Assembly (NCBI GenBank): GCA_947169045.1
Contig: CAMVOC010000001.1
Span: 124,001-188,000 of the forward strand
Direction of reading: 5' to 3'
Origin: an uncultured bacterium
Lineage (GTDB): Bacteria > Patescibacteriota > Gracilibacteria > Absconditabacterales > Absconditicoccaceae
Length of the DNA: 64,000 nucleotides
Both the position numbers and the translations under genes were made by a program. The notes below the pieces were generated by a model, which saw only the letters and a program-made list of their open reading frames with translations, ran no database searches and was not told the origin of the DNA. This document shows, one piece after another, positions 1-15,152 of this stretch (position 1 is its first letter; each line of letters starts with the position of its first letter).

Positions 1-639
1 CGTAGTTGTTGTCAGATTTTTTGTCCTAATAGCATTCAAAAAAGAAAGAAAAAGCTGATCCTGCTGACGATACACTGTCTCTAATTCCAAGAAAGTAAAC
101 GTAAATTTCCCGGAAGTAACCACATTACTTGAAAAAAAATAAGGACTTGCATACGTCTGTCTAAAAAATTCAGCTTCATCTCTCCTTACCACAGGAGGTA
201 ATTGATACAAATCACCAATCAGCAGCATCTGAATCCCGCCAAAAGGCTTCTTATTTTTGCAAACAATCTGCAAATAACGATTGATATGATCAAATAAATC
301 AGCTCTTACCATAGAAATTTCATCAATCACAATAGCATCAAGTTCCGTAAATTTAGGATTCCCTATTTGAGATTTAGCCTCCTTTTTTAAAGTTTTTTCC
401 GTAACGACAGGAGGAATCTGAAAAAACGAATGAATCGTCGATCCTCAAACATTCAACGCCGCAACCCCCGTAGGAGCTAACACTGCAATATTTTTCTGAG
501 TATGAGCGATAAATTGGCGTAATAAAGTAGACTTTCCTGTCCCTGCTTTCCCTGTTAAAAAAAGATTATTGGAAGTTTTTTCCATCAAATATAACGCTTC
601 TAATGCCTTTTTATCGAAAGTAAGTTCCATAACATTCAT
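1..639 (-). CDS. Pif1/RecD-like P-loop helicase (partial, runs off window start)
   Basis: Walker A LTGKAGTGKSTLL, APTGVAALNVGGSTIHSFF (Gly by TGA), DEISMVRADLFD, GGIQMLLIGDLYQLPPV; in frame across TGA. Confidence 0.85.
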
Positions 640-770
640 GATAAAATTTCAACACAAAAAATCAAGAGTTTTTTGAAAAAGAAAGAGCAGATTACTACCA
701 CAAAATTTGCAATTTTTAACTAGTTTCTTTATACTTATGATGAGTATGTTTTATCTCATATCTACCCACA

Positions 771-1241
771 ATGCAAAACCTACTATCATCAAATACACAA
801 GGTCAGACCTATCTTCCTTCTAGTTCAGAGAAAAAGCAAGCAATGTTAATGTATATGTTTGTAGGCTTACTCCTTTCTCTCCAGCAAGAAAATGTCTCTC
901 CTTATATGCACCACCACATCAAACAAGCCTTTTGATGGATTGTTTTGCTAGTATTAATCATTTTTTTAGACGTTATTTTATTCATTTTAGGAGCTGTATT
1001 TGGAGCATTTTTCTCCGTTTTAGGAGTGCTCATCACGCTTCCAACACTCATCATAGGAATACTTTGTATCAAGCAAGCTCGAGATGGAAAATACGAACGA
1101 GATAACGAAGGAGCACTAAAATTTTTCTCTACATTTTCAGGATTAGGAAACCGAATTTTAAACTTATTCGACGCCGATCATTATAAAACCAATAACACCG
1201 TCGCAGGAATTGATCTTTCTCAATACGATTTAAACAAATAA
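771..1241 (+). CDS. small membrane protein, unknown function
   Basis: 157 codons with one TGA read as Gly; two hydrophobic segments; ends TAA. Confidence 0.6.
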
Positions 1242-1257
1242 TAATTCAATATCCCTG

Positions 1258-2007
1258 ATGCCAACTAAGCAATATCAATCATCTCCTCTCACATTTTCAC
1301 CCTCTCAAAAATTTTTTAATAATCAAAAAAATCTGATTCAAAAACTCGGATTCATCCTCCCAACTACGATCGACCTCCATATCAAATATTCATTTCAACA
1401 GGTAGAACCTACATATTTTATGCAATGAGCAGAATTTGAAGCATTTAACTCCGATCACGCAATCATTCAAAAAGGAATGATCTATAAATTAGGAGTAGCA
1501 AACCCAAAATATCCAGACGTTCTTTCCGCAAAAATCAATCTCGAAAACGTCAAAGAACGTGTAACACAAGGGATTCTCTCAACAATTTTAGCATTTCCCT
1601 TGTTACAACGAGCAATTTTTTTCCTTTTATTATGTCTGTTACCAGCTACCATTTGAAATGCGCTCTTATACATCAATCTGATAGGATTGTTTATTATGTT
1701 CTTTTTCTCGCTATATAAGACCATTAAAACTCTCGTCAAACAGACCAAGCAACAACAAAATACTTCCATTGCAGGTTTTGATGTACAATTTGCACAACAT
1801 ACCGATCAGCTTTTTTTCTCTGCTGAAATGCTTTCTGCAATTCACGACCTAAAAGCGCTAGATATCACCAAAATCGCATATACAGGGAATTGTCTCTATC
1901 TCTACCAAAACAGCATTTCTCCTGCATTAACCCAGCACACACTCAAAACATTACAGTCTTCTACTATTTTATCCATCTTAGAGCAGCAACATGAATCTGA
2001 GCAATAA
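1258..2007 (+). CDS. hypothetical membrane protein
   Basis: 250 codons in frame with TGA=Gly; central TM hairpin. Confidence 0.6.
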
Positions 2008-2698
2008 AATCTCTAAAATCTACGCAAAACTGTTGTCGCAAAAAAATTTCATCCACACAAATATCGCACAGCAGGACGGACAAATCGTAGATATCGCTAT
2101 AGAAAGTTACAAAACTCCAACACAGCGTCAAAAAAGCATCAATGACCGAATTCTTGACGAACAATTTAATTTCCCACTACATAACTTATATGTTCACAAA
2201 ACAGAACAAAGAATCCTGATTGTATACAGAGGAACTGACGTTAACGATCTTCAAGATATAATTTCCGATATTCAAATTATCCTAGGAACCAATGCCATTG
2301 ACGTGAGAATCCAGCAATCACTTGACTTTTTTGATCAAGTAAAAGTAAAATATCCTGAACACCAAATACGAGTCACAGGACACTCTCTAGGAGGGACGAT
2401 AGCTTTGATCATTGCAAAACATAGATTGCCAGAGCGTACCATCACATTTAATCCAGGCTCAGCACCGACAAAATCCTTTCTTGCTATGATGCAAGATACC
2501 TTACTAAAAAAAGAACGAACAACCAGAATTACCACCTACAAAATTTTTTGAGATATCATCTCAACCCTCAGTTTTATTGGGAATACCAAGACCTTCATCC
2601 TAGAGACCGCAGACCCAAAAAAACTCCATACTATCAATAGTTTTAAAGAACTTTTCTCTTGCAACCCTCCATCAAATACCTATACTGAAAAGAAATAA
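1991..2698 (+). CDS. lipase (class 3)/alpha-beta hydrolase-like protein
   Basis: LIVYRGTDVNDLQDIISD and nucleophile elbow RVTGHSLGGTIALI; TGA read as Gly, ends TAA. Confidence 0.75.
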
Positions 2699-2733
2699 AT
2701 CTGACTTTTATTTCTTTTTTGTAAAGATCTTCA

Positions 2734-5700
2734 ATGAAATCGAACAATTCACGTACAATCTCGCTCGTGTTAGGAGGATTGCTCATTATCGCTTTACTAT
2801 TTTTTTGAGGACAAGCTTTTATTTCTTTCCTCGCGAATCATACCTATTATAAAAGCATGCTAACCACAGGGCAAAATCGAGGACTTGTGATTTCAGCACT
2901 AACAATGGCCCTTATCCCTGTACTATATCTATTTAACTCATCCAAATTCACGATTAAAAAACGGCTAATTATCCTAGCTTCTTCCATTACCTTCTTTGGA
3001 CTATTACACGTGCTAATCAAAGGAGATGTCGTAGGATTTGGACGATTTATTACACTCTTTCACACTGCCTTTTTAATCTGTATAGGAGCATACACATTAA
3101 CTGGAATTTTCTCAATCGGATCTCTCATAGAGCAGAAACTCATCAAATTTTCTCAACATCGTCGACAAGAATTGCTCTTCACCTTTGGTATCGGATTATG
3201 TATATTTCTAGCCTTCATCCAAATTTGCGTAGGAATTGGAATTTTTTATTCTCCAGTCGCTCGAGCACTGTTTATCGGGCTCGGAATCGCTATCTACTTC
3301 CAAAGAAAAACCATAAAAACCTATGGAGAACTACTCACTGACCTATTTAGGAACGCACAAACGATAGCCAGACAGCATAAATCTCACGCTATTGCATTAG
3401 GAGTCTTATTAACGATCTCCATCATGTATCTTTGCTTTGGATACCAGAATTCATTTATCCCATATTCCACTGCACGAGACGCTAATCATGCCTACATGTT
3501 TATCCCTAAAGTCATCGCAGAAAACGGAGGAGTATACCGAGGAAATACGATACTAAACAGTATGCCAGGAATGTGGCACCATTTCATTACGTTCTTCTTT
3601 TCTCTCACACAGCATACCAACGGACGATTAGGAATTTCACCTGACAATATGGGAGTTTCCATGAATTTTCTGTCTGCAATTCTCATCATTATTCTGAGTA
3701 TCGGAATTGTGTATCAACTAGCTGATTATCTCCAACAAATCAAAAAAGAAGAAAAATCTGACACTTCCAAAATAGGAGTCACCATTTGACGATCAACACT
3801 TCTTCTCCGAATGACTTCAGGAATGGGAGCTTTTCTAGTAATCGTCGATAATAAAACCGACCTTGGAGTAATGGCAATTTCTTCCTTGGCTTTGCTTTCC
3901 GGAATTATTTTCCTCGGCATTCTTCAACAAGGGCAAGCGCAAAAAAAAGAAATTCGAAAATACCTTATTTTATCAGGAATCTTCTTTGCTTTCGCATGTC
4001 TTGCAAAAACTACTGCATTCGTAGATATCGCTTTGTTTGGTATTTTCCTCATAGGAATACGATTTTCGCCTATTTGTAGCCTAGGAATAGGAGCAATATT
4101 AGCAGGTGTCGTAAGATATTTAGAGATCCTCACCTCTAATGAGATGCTCTCACTTACCCAAGCAAAATATCTCGTCATCATAGGAAGCATCATCACTCTC
4201 ATCGGACTCTTTGTCCTCCTTTTAAAAGAAGAAAACAGGGAAAAAATCTGAACATTTTTCAAATATTTATGCGGACTAATGATCAGCTTTTTATGTACGC
4301 TCGTTGTATTCAAGATTCCACGGTCCATCGTCCAAGAATCTTACAATGAGACCTTCGATACTACAACAATCATCAAATCTCTCCTCGCACAAGCTAATAC
4401 TGAAATTTCTATCGAAGAACAATCTATAATCGACGAAGTAATAATCAACTCTCAAGCAGTTGAATTAGGAGTTCAACCAACCTCATCTCGACTCAATGAT
4501 CAGCAAAGCGCAGACGCATGTCTCACTGCAGGAAACATTCGAAGCAAACAAGAGCTCATGGAAGGACTCACAGACGCTCCACAAAGCAATGAAGACCTAG
4601 GAAGATACGTAGGATATGGACGAAAAGAATTTACAAGCAAAGGAAATGCAGTATATCGACTACTAAAACTTTTCTTCCCAACTTCAGAAACCTGTTACGG
4701 ATTCGATCAAGCCGCAAAACTTCTCTGTAGTAACGCTACAGCAGTTGATAATTTCGACATTCCCGCACTTTCAGACATCTACCTTAAACTCGAAAATCCA
4801 GAAAGCCAAGGAGGTCTTTTGTTAAAAACAGCCATCGAAGCATTTAATACGTCAGGAGAAGCTGAAACTTTCAATCCACTAGAATATCGTGATTACATTG
4901 TAGCTCTCAGACAATTTTATCAAGCGTACGCTATTAGTTCTAAGGCTGATTCTCTCTCAATTCCTTACAGATACCTAGTACCAACCAATATCATTTTCAA
5001 CCGATCTCTTCAAAATCTCAGTTCTTACTATACCGACCTAGGATTTACATGGATTGTAATATTCATCATCCTTATTGTTGCTCTCCCTTACGCAATCATC
5101 AAAAAAGACAAGACGTTAATCTCACTTTCCCTTACAACACTCATTGGACGAGGAATATGGCGAATTATTGGTTCTGCAATTCTCCGATACGGTACAGTAC
5201 TCATTTCATGGACAATCATGACGTTAGTAGCATTTTTCATGACGCTTCATAGCAAAAAAGAAGATAAAAAGCTGTACCTCATCTTAGGAATTATCTTACT
5301 TGCCATAGTTATCCAATTATTCTTAAACTTCATCAGAATCGCTTCTCAAGGAGCGACAGGACCTTTTGTTGAATATAAAGGAAGCTTTGGACAAGAAATG
5401 GTCCTCACCTCACAATTGCAACAAAAAACTAAAACCATCTTCCCTTACTCCGCAAAACACGTATTTAACCTACAATTCCCTCAATACAATCCTATTATCA
5501 AAGCATTAGATGGACGTGCAAATGAAGATGGAATAGCAATTGAAGGAACATATATTCAATATTTTCTCCCAAATCAACGAAATATTCAAGGAGGAGCAAC
5601 CTCAAATCTACGAAAATACGCTTCAGACAACGATTTATGTAAAGCATACTGGAGATTCAAAGAAGATAATATTACCTACTTCATCATTGATCAAAACATC

Positions 5701-6303
5701 GGAAGTGTCGGAATGGGAGAAGGAAACGAATCTCTCTTCCAACGTTTCTTTGCAAAACTCGATCCTGTTTCAGGAGTCATTGAAGAATACGGTGCTATTG
5801 CTAATCTTGTAAGACTTGCTCAAGCAGGATATTTGGATCTTATCAGCACCAATAATATAGGAACATACTACGCATTCAAGCTCACCGACGAAGAAATCAA
5901 ACAATACTTCTGAGCAAATACTCCAGATGAAATCACGCTAATGAGAGCAAAAATTGCTGTGATGAGATATTTCAGTTCTGAAGTAAATACTCTATACTCT
6001 CAAGTAGGAAACGTATTAATGAATAAAATTAGTGCAGGTGGAGGATTTGAAGAAATTGCAAGTGTGTACGGGAAAACTATTGATGTAGAAAAAGTAAAAT
6101 CCGCAGCTGGAGCTGTTATTCAGAATAATTTTACTCCAGTCGAAGAACTAACACAAGATGAAAGACAAATCCTAACAACACGACTAAATATCTACAATTC
6201 TACGACAACTTCCAACTCAGAAATGAAAGCACAGGGACAAGCAATACTTTCAAATCTCTTACAAAACAGCATTGCAAGTTCATCTCAAATTATGGCTTTC
6301 GCT

Positions 6304-6312
<9 letters not shown>
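2734..6312 (+). CDS. large polytopic membrane protein (1192 aa), glycosyltransferase-like topology
   Basis: ORFs 2857-3789, 3811-4251, 4279-5913 and 5941-6312 are all in one frame, separated only by TGA; many TM helices plus soluble C-terminal part. Confidence 0.7.
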
Positions 6313-7737
<1,425 letters not shown>

Positions 7738-7784
7738 CAGCCATAAAAAACTAGCTAAAAATATGGTCACTACCAGCAAATCTC

Positions 7785-9050
7785 TTACATCTTAGGCTCC
7801 ACATAAAGCAATGTCCATGCCTGTAAATCAGACAAAGAAGTCTGAATAAACACCTTACCACAATTACAATCAGCTTTTTCTTTCTCTTTTCCTTTTTCAT
7901 CTAAAATATCCTCAATTACCAATTCTCCCATCGCTTCAGGAGTTAAATACTTCAACTTCATTCCTCTAACAAGAGTTTCTTTAGGAGCCAAAGAGCGATA
8001 AAGTTTTCCTCATTTTTCAATGGTCTCCTGCTCAAATACTCCATAAAAATTACGCGCAAAAAGCGGACCTGCAGTTCCTAGTTCACGAGTAGTTTGCGGA
8101 ACACTTTCTCCATCAGGAAAATCTTTCAATGAATTAAACAAAAATCCCTCCCAATACTCCCTATGAGGCACCATGTGTACCAAATTCATAATACGTTCAT
8201 CTGGCTGTTTCCCAGCGAGCAAACTATCACGCACATGTTTATACGCTTTCACAATCGCACCTACATAAAATTCTGATTTACTTCTTCCCTCAATCTTCAT
8301 GGCATCAACGACAGGCAGCACCTGATCAAGTTTACGAATCGTACACAAATCCCTAGAAGACAAAATATGTTCTCCATCTTCATCACTCGTAACTTCCATT
8401 AATTTTCAGCTTCTTCTCTCTTCTTCCAAAAACACTCTATATTTAAACCTGCATGCATGATTACATTCTCAGCGATTTCCCGCACGTCATCAAAGATAAT
8501 CTCCCAATAAACATCTCCCCGAATAACTCATACACATTGCTCCATGCACAAAAGCCTCCAATTCAATCTCTGGAACCTGCTTTTTCATCTCCGCAATTTC
8601 ATCAATATACAATTCACGAGCCAAAACAATCCTTTTTACTCCCAAATCAGCCCAGAATTTTACTGCAGCATAATTGAGTGTCGTCGTCTGAGTCGAAAGA
8701 TGCAGGGGAGTAGAAGGCAAATATTTCCTAATCGTATGAAACGTTCCAGGATCAGAAAAAATAATTGCATCAGGTTGTAATTCGGAAATTCTCTCCACCA
8801 CAGATTCAAAAATATGAATATCCGTATTTCTGGGGAAAATATTCATCGTCAAAAAAGCCTGACTACCGTAAGCATGGAGTTGTTCCACCGTTCTTTGTAA
8901 CTCATCAAAACTATAAAGCTTATTTTGCCTCATCCTAAGCGACGTAAAAGGCACTCAAACATAAACCTCTTCTGCACCATAAGCACTCGCAACTAAAGCC
9001 TTAGTATAAGAGCCTCCAGGAGCAACAAGTGTTGGAGATTTCGCGGTCAT
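7785..9050 (-). CDS. peptidase U32 family protein
   Basis: LVAPGGSYTKALVASAYGAEEVYVG, FVHGAMCMSYSGRCLLGDYLGDRDANHGNCAQSCR; 421 aa with TGA=Gly. Confidence 0.9.
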
Positions 9051-9252
9051 CAAAAAATATCTTCAAAAGATATAAAAATCTGACTTACTATAACGCTTTC
9101 CTCTCCGTTTTCAAAGCCAACCTCCCTTCCCAAAAATTTCCTCTTGACTTTTTTAAATTTTGGAGTATAATAATAGATTTGACACATTTTTTCTTGCAAT
9201 TAAGTGAAAAAAAACTACCACTAAAGAAGCTTCTTTACGAAGCGTTTATATC

Positions 9253-10950
9253 ATGCCAAACATCGTAAAAAACGCACTTTTTTTACTCTTTTTCTGTTCC
9301 TTTGCAGGAGGCGTTTTTTACGTTAGTACAAGTCCAAATTTCCTTCATTTTAGTGAAAAAGTCTTTCTCGGTAAAGTAGAAAAAAAAGTAAGCACAATAA
9401 CAGGGAAGCTCTCAATTGAATTAGAAGATGCAGGAGATGAAGAAATCCGCTGACAAAAAGCAACACCTCAATCAGCGGATTTGACCGCGCCTATCTGTAC
9501 CGCAAGCTATGATCCAAATTCTTGGACAAGTGGAAGCGTCGTAGTAACCTTAACCTGTAGTGAAGAAGTAGAATTTTGTGCAATGGAGGATTATTCTGAC
9601 TGTCCACAACCGTGACCTCTACCTGCGGAAGAAGGAGTACCATGTTGGAGAGCTGAAGATATTGCCTACAATGGATTCACAATTATGGCATGTAACCTAT
9701 GAGCAACGGAAGTAGGGAATGGAGAAGCCAGTTATGGTAACTATTATCAATGGTGAAATAATCATCCAATGGGAGACGGTAAACTCACGGGAGAATATCC
9801 CCCAAACTCAACGGATAAAAGCGACGCCTCAGCATTCTGACCAAATAATCCTTTTTCTGGTGCAACGTTTATTAAGCAAGCTCAATAGGATAGCTCAAAT
9901 AATAAGAATCTCCGATGAGGAACAGGAGATACCACGACGAAAAATGGAAGTGGTACACGAGAAGATCGTCAAGGACCTTGTCCTACAGGATACCACATCC
10001 CTTCCATTTTAGAGCGAAATGTACTACTTCGAGATGTATCGGAATCCGCCGAGGGAATCGATATCCTTGAAAACACCCTCTTTTTCCCATACGTAGGAAT
10101 TCGTTACTCTAGCGACGCAACCCTACTCAACGGAGAAGGATACTTTTTCTGATCATACTGGTCATCCAGCCCTTACAACAACACTTCTTCCGCCTATGAT
10201 ATGAGTTTCGCATCTCCTCCTTACTACTATATAGACGCTAGAGCATCACATGGAAATCGCGGAAATGGTGAGATAATCCGTTGTTTCAAAAACGAATACA
10301 ATCCTCCTGCTGCTACACCTTGTGCAGGAGCTCCAGACATCACACATAATGGAATTACAATTATGGCATGTAACCTAGGAGCAACTGAAGTATACAATGG
10401 AAACAATCAAGAAAGTTACGGTAATTATTACCAACGAGGAAATAATTATCCTATGGGAGATGCTTTTGTAGCCACATACACTCCTAATAACAAAACCAGA
10501 GTAAATGCTTCCGCTTATTGACCAGGCAATCCTTATTCTAGTGCTACATTTGTTAAATACGGTTACTGGGATAGCTCAAATAATAGGAATTTGCGATGAG
10601 GATCAGGAGATACCACAACAAGCAACGGGGTAGGAACATGATGAGATCGTCAAGGGCCATGTCCTGACGGATATCACATTCCTTCTGCATTAGAGCGATC
10701 TCAGCTACTCTCAGGAGTAGAGAACAGACTTATTCTACGCAAATTTGCTTTACCACTAGCAGGTCGACGCCTATATAGTAACGCAACGCTACAACGTTTA
10801 GAAACGAATGGATACTACTGGACATCTAGTTCATACTCCGCTCAAAACTACAGTTATCGAGTAAGCTTCGGTGAAGCTTCCAAATCAATAACTAGATCTT
10901 CTGCTTATCGTAGATACGGAGCCTCAATTCGTTGTTTCAGAAATTCCTAA
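9253..10950 (+). CDS. secreted/anchored protein with two tandem FISUMP-like (Fib_succ_major) domains, interrupted by one in-frame TAG at 9886-9888
   Basis: N-terminal hydrophobic segment; repeats NGFTIMACNLGATEVGNGEASYGNYYQWGNNHPMGDG and NGITIMACNLGATEVYNGNNQESYGNYYQRGNNYPMGD; CPDGYHIPSALE; frame open except for TAG. Confidence 0.7.
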
Positions 10951-11082
10951 TCAGCTTTTTCTTTCTAATCCTCCAAAGAAAATACAACCTATCAAATAAG
11001 CAAGTTTCCTCCTTTTCCCCTTGAAATATTCACCTCAAATCCCTACAGTAACAAACAAGTTTTTATAACTAACTAGGATATA

Positions 11083-12534
11083 ATGCTTCAACTCTACAAT
11101 ACACTTACTCATTCAAAAGTACCTTTCACACCTCGCGATCCCAAACAGGTAGGAATGTATTCCTGCGGTCCAACGGTATATTCCACGCCAAGTATCGGGA
11201 ACTATCGTGCATTTTTTACTGCAGATCTCATCAGAAACGTACTCAAAAACCTCTATAACTACCCAGTAAAATCCGTAATGAATATTACCGATGTCTGACA
11301 TCTCACCTCAGATGGAGACACAGGAGAAGATAAACTAGAAAAAGGAGCTAAAAAAGACTGACTCACAGCACGAGAAGTAGCAAAAAAATACGAAAAAGAG
11401 TTCCTCGACGGCCTCCAACAATTCAATATTGAACGTTTTGACGTAATGCCACGTGCTACCGACCATATCCCACAACAAATCGCAATGGTCAAAACACTCA
11501 TCGACAAAGGATATACATACATTATTGAGGGTGACGGAATTTATATGGACACGTCCAAAGTAGAGGAGTATGGAGAGCTCATGGGCCCCAACTACAAAAA
11601 AAGGCTCGAAAACCTCAATGCAGGAGAAAGGGTAAAAATGAACGGGAAAAAACATGCCACAGATTTTGCTCTCTGGAAATTTTCTCCAAAAGAAGAAACC
11701 AGACAAATGGAACGAGAATTCCCTCCATATGGAATGGGATTTCCTGGACGACATATCGAATGTAGTACAATGTCCAGTCAATACCTAGGAAAACAATTCG
11801 ATATCCATCATGGAGGAGCTGATCACATCACCATCCATCATCCCAACGAAATCGCCCAATCAGAAGCAGCATTTGACCTACATCATCCCGATCGCCGAGT
11901 CAATTACCGAGTTCACAACGAATTCCTTCAAATCGACGGGGGAAAAATGTCAAAATCACTCGGAAATGTATATACGCTCACAGATATTATCGAAAGAGGA
12001 TTCTCTCCTTTGGACCTCAGATTTTTCTTCTTTATGGCTCATTATCGTTCCTTTCAAAATTTCACATGGGACGCCCTCAAACAAGCTCAAACTACACGTC
12101 ATAATTTACAAAAAAAGCTGACCACAACAACGCCTCACGACACAAATCTAGATAACGAAACAATAAAGCAGGAAAAGATCAATAACCCACAACGAAAAGC
12201 ACTTGCTGAGCCTCTTTCTGACGACCTCAATACTCCAAAATTTCTCTCAAATCTCAATTCTATCCTTGCAAAACCAGACGAAAAAACGCTGACAATCATC
12301 CAACGATTCGATAAAAATATCTTAAAATGTGATCTTTTCCAGAACAGCAATACAACCAACGCCTGAGAAAAAACAGCAATCCCAAGCGAAATCCTCACGC
12401 TCGCAAATGACCGTCTCAACGCAAAAAAAGAAAAAAACTTCGCTCTTGCCGATCAACTCAGAGCTCAAATCCAAGAAGCCGGCTTCGAAATTAAAGATAC
12501 TCCAGGAGGTTTTGAAATTAAAAAAGTCAGATAA
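11083..12534 (+). CDS. cysS: cysteinyl-tRNA synthetase
   Basis: [51 protein letters not shown]; 483 aa, TAA. Confidence 0.95.
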
Positions 12535-12558
12535 TATCTACTACCCAACAAAAACATA

Positions 12559-13263
12559 ATGGATTCCATCATCTCATTTCTTACTCAACCCCTCATAATT
12601 GGCTCTCTAGCCATCGCAACAATCATCTCTTGATGGGCAATTTTTGTAGCACTCAACAGGAAATACTCAAAGCAAAGAGAGAAGCGAAATCAAATCGAAA
12701 TATTCACTGAAATGTTGATTGAAAAAGTCTATGATTTTTTCGAAGAAGTTGTGGGCGCTGACGCTCCTTTCCGAATTAGATCGTACGTCATCAACCTATT
12801 TCTCATCATTCTCATCGCCAACCTCTTGGGGCTCGCTATCGATATCCTAATTACTCCGTTTCCCAACCTTTCCACTCTCATTGCCAGTCCAACGGGAAAT
12901 CTCAATTTCACTCTAGCTCTCGCAATTTGTAGCGTAATCATCACACTAATTATTGAAATAAAAAGTAAAAAGCTGACACAATTTCTAAAAAAATATTTAC
13001 TCAATCCTCTCAATCTCATTGGAACGATAGCCAGAGTCATTTCCCTCGCATTCAGACTCTACGGAAATATGTTTGCTTCTTCTATCCTGCTAGCCATCAT
13101 TATTCCCATACTCAGTTCCCTAACCATCAGTTGGCTCCATGGGATTTCAGCGGTTTTTCTCATTCCTCTCGTTTTTTACCTCCAAGGAGCATTAACCGCC
13201 ATAGTCCAAGCCTTTGTTTTTGCACTTTTAACCTGCGTATTTATCAGAATTGGAAGGGAATAA
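12559..13263 (+). CDS. atpB: F-type ATP synthase subunit a
   Basis: ISLAFRLYGNMFASSILLAIIIPI and C-terminal LQGALTAIVQAFVFALLTCVFI. Confidence 0.88.
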
Positions 13264-13317
13264 CAGCATCCAAAAAACTTTCCTTGCAATCAAAACAAGA
13301 AACCGTAACAATAAAGT

Positions 13318-14163
13318 ATGGAAAAACTTCTTCAAAAGTGCTACCTCTGAACTCCAGAGCAGCTTACCACCGACATTTTAGCTACCTACCAAAAACAGCA
13401 TTTTTGCATTATCAATTTTTTGTATTACGCTCAAATTCACGCACAACAACTCTTTGAAGAGCAATCTTCTCACCCAAAGAAATGAGAAAAACCTAACGAA
13501 ACTAAGCAAAGAAAACAATACACAGAGATCCTCGAAAAAGGCGACTATCTTCTCCCCGATGGAATAGCTCTTCAACTCCTATATCGATATCTCACTACCT
13601 TCTGATTCATTCAATCAACAACTTCAAAACTCCCAAATCTCAACGGGACAGACTTCACTCCTTTTTTTCTAAAGGAAACAGCCAAAAAAATCTGAAAAGA
13701 GAACATAGGTGTCCTTTGCTACGGGACAAAACCCGAGATCCTCCCAAAAGCCTATAAATTCATAGAAAAAATGGGGATTGAGGTAATCTACGCGCAAGAT
13801 GGATATACTCCTTTCGACCGATGAAAAGCAGAAAAAGCAATCATCACAGCAAATAAAAGCACCCTCATCCTCCTACAAGGAAGATCAACACCCACCATCC
13901 CCCTACAAGAGCTCCGAACACAAGAAAACTACGAAAAAATCAAACAACACCAACTCATCGTCATGAATGTTGGAGGATTATTTGACTGGCGAGGTGGAGG
14001 ACAAAAAAGAGCCCCACTACGAATCAGAAAAATTAAACTCGAACGAGCTTGGAGACTCTGCTCCGATCCCAAAAGGAATTTCAAAAAATGCCTCAATACG
14101 CTGTATGGCCCACTCTTTGTCATCAAAATAACTCGAAAAAGACTATTCAAAAAGCAAAAATAA
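13318..14163 (+). CDS. WecG/TagA/CpsF family glycosyltransferase-like protein
   Basis: IGVLCYGTKPEI...IVMNVGGLFDWRGGGQKRAP...ERAWRLCSDPKR resembles the WecB/TagA signature; 281 aa with TGA=Gly. Confidence 0.75.
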
Positions 14164-14254
14164 AGACACAGCATACGAAACCACGTTTTGAGAAATAGCA
14201 AAAATCCGAGGCATAACCCAAAATCTTTCAGTTTTATTTTTCTCCTACTTATTC

Positions 14255-14449
14255 ATGAGTATAATACAACACATCAATACCTTCTTCTGTGCAAGACTTT
14301 TTGGCAAAAAATATGTTTCCGAGCTCATAGACAAAAAAGAAAAAAAAGCTGACATTGTCTGAGAATTCCTCAAAGGAGGAATAAATGAGCTAAAAACCGA
14401 AGTTGCAAAACATAAAATTATTCCACAAACTCCCCGTCCTTCATCTTAA
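14255..14449 (+). CDS. small hypothetical protein
   Basis: 64 aa with one TGA=Gly; overlaps the end of the convergent ABC gene by about 30 nt. Confidence 0.3.
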
Positions 14450-15125
14450 TCAATTGTTTCGCACTCGCTCAAATCTGTGGATCATGAGTAATCAACAAAA
14501 TGGTCCTTTTCTCTTCTTCGTTCAACCTTTTAAATAACCGTAAAATTTCCTCTCACATCTTAGAATCCAATGCTCCCGTAGGTTCATCCGCTAATAAAAG
14601 TCAAGGATTAGTTACTAAAGCACGTGCAATACAAACCCTCTGTTGTTGTCCTCCAGATAGTTGATTAGGCAGCGCATCCAACCTATTTCCCAACCCAACA
14701 ATCTCCAGAGCATGAGCAGCTCTCTCTTTTTTTTCTTTAGAAGAAACCCCTAAATAACCCAAAGGTAAAGCAACTTGTTCTCGCGCAGGCATTCTTTTTA
14801 ACAGATTATATCCTTGAAACACAAAACCAATAGTTTGTCTACGAATCATGGACCATTCATCTTGAGTCATCACTCCAACTTTATGTCAACGCAAAAAATA
14901 GCTCCCAGAAGTTGGAGCATCAAGCAAACCTACAATATTCATCAACGTCGATTTCCCGCATCCAGAAGGGCCCATAATCGCAGTAAAATCTCCATCATCA
15001 ATAATCAAATTAATTCCCTTTAAAGCATGTACAGGTTCCATATCAGGTCCACCATACGTCTTTTTAACATTTTCAAGCTCAATAAAATGTGGATGCTTTT
15101 CTATAGATTCCGACATATGCAACAA
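14418..15125 (-). CDS. ABC transporter ATP-binding protein (MacB/LolD type)
   Basis: [75 protein letters not shown]. Confidence 0.92.
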
Positions 15126-15152
15126 AATACCAAAATAAACAATATTGAAGAA

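Noticed and set aside
5049-5252. Short ORFs nested in other frames of the 1192-aa gene (5049-5252, 5540-5812)
   Set aside because: Fully inside a well-supported longer frame; no independent evidence.
9253-10950. Diversity-generating retroelement acting on the tandem FISUMP domains
   Set aside because: Differences between repeats are not concentrated at adenines of a template repeat and no reverse transcriptase is in the window.
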